Assembly: GCF_958450345.1 (NCBI RefSeq) | Contig: NC_088782.1 | Span: forward strand, 120,387,980-120,451,979 | DNA from: Calliphora vicina | Lineage: Eukaryota; Arthropoda; Insecta; Diptera; Calliphoridae | DNA: 64,000 nt | Direction of reading: 5' to 3' | Shown here: positions 56,651 to 64,000 of the stretch, piece after piece | How the letters are laid out: each line of letters opens with the position of its first letter | Position numbering within the stretch: position 1 is the stretch's first letter | Translations under genes and position numbers: made by a program | The notes under the pieces: generated by a model | The model's database searches: none | Seen by the model: only the letters and a program-made list of their open reading frames with translations | Told to the model about the DNA's origin: nothing

Positions 56651-58778
56651 TTTTTATATAATTAGTTAAAAATCTAAATTTCTTTAAATGTTTGCTTTTT
56701 TAATTTTATTCACCAGTGTTTTTTTTGTGGTTTTGCCAAAAAACCGTTTAAGTTTTGTAAACATTTAACGGAAGTAAATCAATGTCATCTTCCTCAAAAA
56801 CACAGAGATATACAGACCACTAAACAAAACACACTAAATTTGTTAAACACAAATTATGTTGAACATTAACAATTAATGCGTAACAATAAATAAACAAAGC
56901 AATTAAAAAGGCTAAAAACAAGCATTTAACAAAAGAAAACACCCAAATCACCAAAAAAAAACCAGACTTGAATATTTTTTTTGGCAAACAGTTAAACAGC
57001 TAAAAGAACTGAACTGAATGGTGGAATAAAGCTAAAGTTATCATGAACTAAAATCAAGCGAAGAAAGAAAATTAAAGTACATTTATCAAAACAGGGTCAA
57101 AAAACAAATTTGGCACAAAATGTTTAAAAGGGGAGCAGAAACAAAAATATAAGAAATTACCGACAAATTTACAACAGCAAAACAAACAATTCAGATTAAC
57201 AAATTTAATTCAAAGAATTTTTTTTTTCTTTTTTTTGGAAAAGAAAATTTTTAAATTTCCAAAGAACTTTAAATTTAAAATAATGTTATTGCTGTTGTTG
57301 GTTGATAATATAAATAATTTGTTGTTATTGTTTTTGTGGTATGTTTTGTATGACAACTTAATTAAATATTTCTCTCCTTTTAGTGGTAGTTATCAAAACT
57401 CCTCTTAGCTCTTACTACACAGCTAGCTAGCTACATACAAGTTGCTGGCTGCTGCTGCTATATGTTTGAGCATGAGGTGGCATGAATTGCTATGTCTTGG
57501 CATGGTTTAGTATGCCATGACAGGGTATACATACTACAGATCGTATTTTGTCTTTAACAAATTACTTATCATTAATTTAAATTTAAAACATTCACAATGG
57601 CTGTTGGGCCAGTAGATATTCTCATCTCGTATGTCGTGATGATGGTGTGGTTGCTGTTGCTGTGTTGTTGGCTGTTATCTATATGCCTTAATTTCCATTT
57701 GAATTTATATTTGTCGCCTAAATTGGAACTGTTGCACATACACATGCCTGCCTATACTTACACACAGTTAAACACTTTACAGTAGATTCCCCCCATCTGT
57801 ATAAAATTTCATATAAAAATTTATGTCTGTGTCTGTTATTGTGTGGTTTCTGTGTTTCTGGTTTTCATAATGAAGTCATCTGTTTTATTTTGTAAGTTGG
57901 AATACAAAAAATTTAAAAGACTTAATTTTGTTTTTGTCAGGTTTTAAATGCAAAATTAATAACACTTGATTAATAATGTCAATTTAAGGAAATATTCAAA
58001 TGAATATTTAAAACTCACTCACACTCAGCAGAGATCTTCATACAAAACAAAAGATTCAAAACACAAACCTGCTATAAGAAAAGTGACAAAAAAAAACATA
58101 TTTTTCATTTTTTTAAATAAACTGGTTAGCAAAACAATACATATCATTTAATATTAAAAGAATTTGTTTTAGAATTATCCGAAAAAAAAATATTATTTAA
58201 ACTTGAAAAAAATATTTTTTTTTTATACAAAAACTTTTATGTCAAAGTTGAAAAATTAATCTTAGAATTAAATATGAAATATATATAAATTAATAAGAAC
58301 AAAAAAAGTCTGTATTAAATGTTAAAAAATGTTTGCAAAAACTAGACATAGACAACAAATTGTTTATAATAAATTTATCATAATACATAACAATTATAAA
58401 GACTTTAGTCTTTCAATTAGCAGTTTATTGTGACATGGATTTAAAAGTCTAGGATTTAGAGATTAGTTTTGGTTATGTAGTTTAAACTTAAAATGAAATT
58501 TGAGCTATATGTTCAAGTTTATTCACCTTAAAGACTAGATGTTAGCAGAAATTTTCTGTAAAGTTAAAATTGTTTTAATAAAAGCCATGAATAACAAGAC
58601 AGATTGCTATTGGTTGTCATAAATCTTATATTATAGAAAATACTTTATATGAAAAAAGGACCTACCTGTCACTTTAATCAGCGGATGTGCTTGGAGCAAA
58701 AAAAACAGCTATTAGACATATTCTAAAGCTTCCATTATAATATATAGTGAGATCGTACAAAATCTTAACACTCGTTTT
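56651..58778. other. AT-rich intergenic DNA
   Basis: No supported gene. The frame at 57597-57785 is a hydrophobic segment (YVVMMVWLLLLCCWLL) with no family match or splice context. A CTAGCTAGCTA run occurs near 57422. Confidence 0.45.
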
Positions 58779-59517
58779 TATACCCTACACCACCATAGTG
58801 GGGAGGGTATTATGCGTTTGTGCAGATGTTTGTTACGCAAAAAAATATTGGTCTAACAACAACCTTAAAGTATACCGATCGACTTAGAATCACTTTCTGA
58901 GTCGATTAAACGATGCCCGTCCGTCCGTCTGGTCGGCTGGCTGGCTGTCCATGTAAACCTTGTGCGCAGAGTACAGGTCTCAATTTTGAAGATATTTCGA
59001 TCAACTTTGGTACATGTTATTTTTTCGACCCAGGGACTAAGCCTATTGAAACTGGCTGAAATGGGTCCATTATTTCACCTAGCCCCCATACAAATGTCCT
59101 TCCGAAATTGGACTTTATCGGTCATAAATGTTTAATTTATAAATGTATCTCCACAAATTGCGCTCCAAATAAGTTTTATATACACAAAATTCATGTCACC
59201 AAATTTTGTTACGATCGGTCCATAATTAGTCATAGCTCCCATATAGACCCGCTTCCGAAAATCACTTTAACGTGCATAAATCGCTTAAAAATGTTGGTAT
59301 AAACATAAAATTCAACATAAATAACTTTCATATAGACATAAATCACACGACCTAATTTCATGGTGATCGGTCCATAATTGGTCATAGCCCCCATATAACC
59401 GAAAATCACTCAAAAATATAAATTATTGAAATTTTAAAAGAAAATTTTTTTTTGCTCTTTTACTTAGTGTAGGGTATTATATGGTCGGGCTTGACCGACC
59501 ATACTTTCTTACTTGTT
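58779..59517 (+). mobile_element. Family A DINE-like element, complete
   Basis: It starts TATACCCTACACCACCATAG and ends with GGTCGGGCTTGACCGACC and CTTTCTTACTTGTT. A short deletion removes the GGCCCACTTC block near 59398. Confidence 0.88.
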
Positions 59518-59680
59518 TTTTTCTATAACACTGTAGAACATTAATCTATGTATCAACTTGTATGAGGATCGGTACATAATTGAATCTATCTTCCATATAA
59601 ACCCTATATCAGAAAAGTAATTTTTGGTCCGTTGATGGTGGGTATACAAGATTCGACTCAGCCGAATATAATATAAAATA
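59518..59680 (+). mobile_element. Fragment of a further DINE-like subfamily
   Basis: Contains GAGGATCGGTACATAATTGA (like the family A interior) but ends GGGTATACAAGATTCGACTC AGCCGAATATA, like the family B hairpin. It is attached directly to the preceding copy. Confidence 0.5.
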
Positions 59681-60453
59681 TTCAAATCTCTTACAGTGTT
59701 ATAATTTACACATTATTGCTTGCTCTCTTTATCCTTAAAATATATTTTCAATTTATATTTAATCTTCTAAAACGTACACTTTAAAAACTTAAAAAAAATT
59801 TTGTGCAATATTTATTTATCAAATAATAAATTCTTTTAACAAATACACCTCACACTAACCCGCTTGACTCCAAAAAAATAAGTTCTTAACTCAAATACAC
59901 CAGCAAAGCCAAAAACCCATTTACTTTATCCACAAATTTATAATACCAACCATGATCGTTGTGTAATCGTTTGCATTTATTAGGCTCCACAACAATTATC
60001 ATAAAATTTTATTTCGGTTTTTTGTCAGATTTTTATTGCCAACATCTTTTTATTTAGCACTCATATTTTGTAAAACATTCACAATACACCACACTTTTGG
60101 CCAAGTGGACAATTTTATTATTATTTTTTTTTAAATTATTTGTATTTCGCTTCGTTCGATCTTCTACTGCATTTTGTTTTTCATTCATAATATTGAAAGT
60201 TATGGTTGGGAAAAGAAGCATAAATAAGGAAAATATTCTTTTTATAGTACAATTTATACATTATTTTAAATGATAATAAGATTCAAGTATGTATTCGAGT
60301 TGTTTAGTATACAGAATGGTTTTGTTTAAAGTTTAAACTCGGATTTTTTTTTATTAAAAATATAAAAAGTGTCTTTGGCTGTTGATCCTATAAGAATTTT
60401 GTAAAAACCAATAACAAATATTTATTGTTAATATCGTAAATTTTATAAATATA
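59681..60453. other. AT-rich intergenic DNA
   Basis: No supported gene. Confidence 0.45.
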
Positions 60454-60653
60454 TCGAGCCCTTAGCGCCAAATTATCGTAAGCGACAAAACACAAATTTT
60501 ACAGGAGAAGGTTTTTTCGATTATTTTGAAATTTATACATAGAATTAAAAATTTTATGATGCGATATATTATAATTTCGTTCAAACTATTTGTCTGTTTT
60601 TCAAAAATTTTTATAACTTTTGACAATTAAAAATTCATGGAAAATTTATAGAA

Positions 60654-61312
60654 AACAAGTAAGAAAGTATGGTCGGTCAAGCCCGACCATATAATACCCT
60701 ACACTAAGTAAAAGAGCAAAAAAAATTTTTCTTTTAAAATTTCAATAATTTATATTTTTGAGTGATTTTCGGAAGTGGGCCTTATATGGGAGCTATGATC
60801 AATTATGGACCGATCACCATAAAATTAGGTCGTGTGATTTATGTCTATATGAAAGTTATTTATGTTGAATTTTGTGTGTATACCAACATTCTTAAGTGAT
60901 TTATGCACGTTAAAGTGATTTTTGGAAGCGGGTCTATATGGGAGCTATGACTAATTATGGACCGATCGTAACAAAATTTGGTGACATGAATTTTGTGTAT
61001 ATAAAACTTATTTGGAGCGAAATTTGTGTAGATACATAGATAAATTAAACATTTATGACCGATAAAGTCCAATTTCGAGGGGACATTTGTATGGGGGCTA
61101 GATGAAATAATGGACCGATTTCAGCCAGTTTCAATAGGCTTGGTCCTTGGGCTGAAAAAGTAATATGTACCAAATTTGATCGAAATATCTTCAAAATTGC
61201 GCACAAGGTTTACATGGACAGCCAGCCGGCCAGCCAACCAGACGGACGGACGGACGGACGGACATCGTTTAATCGACTCAGAAAGTGATTCTAATTCGAT
61301 CGGTATACTTTA
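60654..61312 (-). mobile_element. Family A DINE-like element, left part of a composite
   Basis: Starts AACAAGTAAGAAAGTATGG with the hairpin and runs through the CAGCC/GGAC core to CGATCGGTATACTTTA, where it joins the interior of a second copy. It lacks its own TATACCC end. Confidence 0.85.
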
Positions 61313-61853
61313 AAGTTAACTATGTTGAATTTTGTGTGTTTACCAACATTTTTAAGCGATTTATGCACGTTAAAGTGATTTTCGGAAGCGGGTCTATATG
61401 GGAGCTATGACTAATTATGGACCGATCGTAACAAAATTTTGTGACATGAATTTTGTGTATATAGAACTTATTTGGAGCGGAATTTGTGGAGATACATATA
61501 TAAATTAAACATTTATGACCGATAAAGTGCAATTTCGGGAGGACATTTGTATGGGGGCTAGGTGAAATAATGGACCAATAGGCTTGGTCCTTGAGCCGAA
61601 AAAATAATATGTATCAAATTTCATCAAAATATCTTCAAAATTGCGACCTGTACTCTGCGCACAAGGTTTACATGGACAGCCAGCCAGCCAACCAGACGGA
61701 CGGACGGACGGACGGACATCGTTTAATCGACTCAGAAAGTGATTCTAAGTCGATCGGTATACTTTAAGGTGGGTGTTAGACTAATATTTTTGGGCGTTAC
61801 AAACATCTGCACAAACGCATAATACCCTCCCCACTATGGTGGTGTAGGGTATA
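61313..61853 (-). mobile_element. Family A DINE-like element, right part of a composite
   Basis: It begins inside the element at AAAGTTAACTATGTTGAATT, with no hairpin end, and runs to the complete GGTGGTGTAGGGTATA end. The joint with the left copy falls at a shared CTTTAAAGTTA, so recombination at short homology or deletion between tandem copies is likely. Confidence 0.85.
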
Positions 61854-62581
61854 AATATGACAAAAAATGTTTTTTATTGAATTTTTGCATAGATAAAAAT
61901 TTTTCGAATTGAAATTAAATTTTTATTTATAAATAGTTTTTAATGAAATTTCACAGTTATATAAAATTTTCTATTTAAAATGGATAAATAAAAACGAATT
62001 TTGAAATTTATTATCAGCAATCTCGCAATTCCCAAAAAAGTGTTGAAAAATTCCAAAAATGGGAATTTTTGGTTTTTTGGTTATAATATCCATACTAGGG
62101 TCGGAGTTATCGGAATCCTTTACAAAATAATTAAAAGCATATTTGGCCATCTAAAATCGTTTATTATATTTTAATAACGAATATGCGATTTGAGAATTTT
62201 TGCCCTAAAGTTTAATTTTATATAAAAAAATAGGCGGCTTTGGTGGGCAAATGAGGTCCACGTACATGACTTAAACTCGAGAACAATTCTCCTTTTCGCA
62301 TGTGAAATTTCATTCAAATCAATCTAACCATTTAGAAGTTACAGATTTATTTCTCTCTTTTTTTTCTATACCACTATGTGTCGCTTACGATAAAATTCGT
62401 TTACTGTAAAATGTAAACATTTACTTACGATAAAATCTTACCCCCTATAATTTTGAAGTTATTAACAATTTTGATATTCTGAGAATGCTAAAACTTCAGT
62501 CGGTCCATAAAATTTTATTTTTTGCAATAAAAAAAAAATTTAGAAAATGTCGCTTACGATAATTTGGCGCTAAGGGCTCGA

Positions 62582-63804
62582 TATGTTGTAACCTCAATTT
62601 GTTTATATTGTTATAAATTTGTATATTAAGATATTATGGAAAAGGCTAAAAGCTTAAAATATGCCTACAATTTATATGAGGTGGATTAAAGAAGATTTCA
62701 GGTTTCACTTCCAAGAAAATTTAGTTGTAACAAGTAACAGTGCTATATTGGGATATAATGAATCTTATATAAACAACACACAAGTATATTTTAATATAAA
62801 TATTTAAAACTTACAATTAATTTAACAATAAAATATAAGATTCATAATATTCATATAATAATCTAAAAACGCAACCCATTTAACTCAATCAAATTTGATT
62901 TTTATTTTATAATTGTTTAAATATTATCTTAACACAAACATCGCATGCTTTTAAATAGTTTTATAAAGTAATATTTGACATAGAAATCTTTGAAATTTTT
63001 GTTTATAACAAGGGCTCCACTTATATGTAATTAACATAGCAACATTTTGTATTGTATTGAAATCCAATAATATTGCTTTAAGACTTGTCTAGTTATTATA
63101 ATTTAAAATCAAACATCTGATTATAATCTATGTTGAGCCGTAAACATTACCATAACCATGGCATACAATAAACCATAACAGCCTAATCAATAAATTGCCA
63201 TAAAAAGCCAAATTAATCAGTCAATAAAATCAGCATAATGACGATGATAAAATGTCAAAAATCTCAACTTAAAATAAAATAAAATAAATAAAAATTGTTT
63301 TTGTTTAATACCATAACAATAATAATAATGATAATAACAATAAATAGAAATCGTGTCAGAAATGCTACTGTTCGACCATAAAGTTGTTTTAAGGGAATCT
63401 CAATTTATTTTGCTAAAATATTTTAAACAAAACAGAAAACCTATTAAAGTTTGAGATAACGATCTAAGAAAATTATAACAAAAAATAAATTAAATTTATT
63501 AACAAACTCAAATATATGACAGACAAGCTTTTGTTGGAAAGAGAAAAAAAAAATATAAGAAAAGGTTAAAAGAAGTCAGTTTTAAAAAGAATTTCAAGCT
63601 GAGGGCATCAATTATGTAAAAGGGAACTTGTTGACTTTAAAGTTAGCCGACTTATTGTAATAGAAGTTTAGAAAAATGTGTTAATCATGCAAAGGATTTA
63701 CTGTCTATTGTTCCATGAAAACATACTACACTGTTATGGAAACTTTACTACTCTGGTGGCGGAGTACAAATGTTCCTTATGAAAACTTTCCTACTCCTGT
63801 CCAA
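62582..63804. other. AT-rich intergenic DNA
   Basis: No supported gene or array. An AATAAT/ATAATA-rich run lies near 63318-63345. Confidence 0.45.
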
Positions 63805-64000
63805 TACATCAAACGTGGTTGTATAAGTTGATCAGACTTTACATCAAACATGGTTATTTAAGTTGATCAAACTTTACATCAAAAGTGATTGTTTATGTTG
63901 ATCAAACTATACATCAAATATGATTGTTTAAGTAAATTAAACTTTACGTCAAACGTGGTTGTTTTAGTTGATCAAACTTTACTTCAAATGTGAATGTTTT
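63805..64000. repeat. 35-bp tandem repeat, cut by the window end
   Basis: At least five units of the form ACATCAAACGTGGTTGTTTA plus AGTTGATCAAACTTT, period 35 bp, with point differences. The array continues past the window. Confidence 0.88.

Larger units (their letters stand above)
60454..62581. mobile_element. TIR element with TA target duplication, interrupted by family A DNA
   Basis: Left end TCGAGCCCTTAGCGCCAAAT and, on the minus strand from 62581, the identical TCGAGCCCTTAGCGCCAAAT. The match continues TATCGTAAGCGACA (34 bp in all). TA lies outside both ends (60452-60453, 62582-62583). Further copies of the terminal motif TCGCTTACGATAAAA occur internally near 62390 and, in part, 62433. 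No transposase is visible. Without the inserted family A DNA (60654-61853) it is about 930 bp. A Tc1/mariner-superfamily origin is inferred from the TA. Confidence 0.85.

Noticed and set aside
14277..61532. Recurring 60-71 codon frames starting MDFIGHKCLIY or MIFGSGPYMGA in many places on both strands
   Set aside because: All lie inside family A DINE-like copies. Both strands are open over the same bases, and the pattern follows nucleotide conservation of a non-coding element rather than codon conservation.

Overview
The window is eukaryotic nuclear DNA from a fly, most likely a calyptrate dipteran (blowfly or house-fly type). It is strongly AT-rich, its genes have short GT-AG introns plus a few long repeat-filled ones, and it carries an insect-like Sm protein gene. 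It is dominated by repeats with the hallmarks of DINE-1/INE-1 (Helentron-derived) elements: GTCY microsatellite cores, TATACCCT termini and a subterminal hairpin. The species assignment is inference; no database search was possible.

Only two convincing host genes are present. The first is an eight-exon gene (11750-21437, + strand) for a 588-residue BTB-BACK-TLDc protein; all seven introns have GT/AG borders and the reading frame closes exactly. The second is the intronless SmE gene (17995-18279, + strand, 94 aa, spliceosomal small nuclear ribonucleoprotein E), nested in intron 3 of the first. The same intron holds a 41-bp palindromic minisatellite that runs almost to the exon 4 acceptor.

Left flank (1-11.7 kb): a TIR element with RSS-like CACAGTGG ends and a 5-bp target duplication; a ~520-bp tandem array; a tandem array built from pieces of a mariner-like transposase; a fossil mariner-like transposase; the 5' part of a LOA/Jockey-type LINE on the minus strand; and a DINE-like fragment.

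Right flank (21.5-64 kb): no confident host gene. It holds an inverted pair of AT-rich arrays (23.0-25.1 and 26.3-27.7 kb), an 11-bp array abutting a 19-bp array (29.06-30.83 kb), a LINE reverse transcriptase remnant fused to a mariner remnant (33.1-35.15 kb), several MITEs, a dispersed 35-bp tandem repeat at four loci, a TA-flanked TIR element (60.45-62.58 kb), and about 20 DINE-like elements of two families. I call these A (ends with a GGTCGG...CCGACC hairpin) and B (ends with a TTCGGC...GCCGAA hairpin). For both families, '+' means the hairpin end, reading ...CTTACTTGTT, lies to the right.

The most notable structural observations are: families A and B inserted at the same nucleotide site inside two separate copies of one Helitron-like element; direct head-to-tail junctions with no spacer between DINE-like copies, as expected from rolling-circle transposition; and tandem amplification of internal transposase fragments. 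I found no CRISPR array, rRNA or tRNA gene, and no prokaryotic system.
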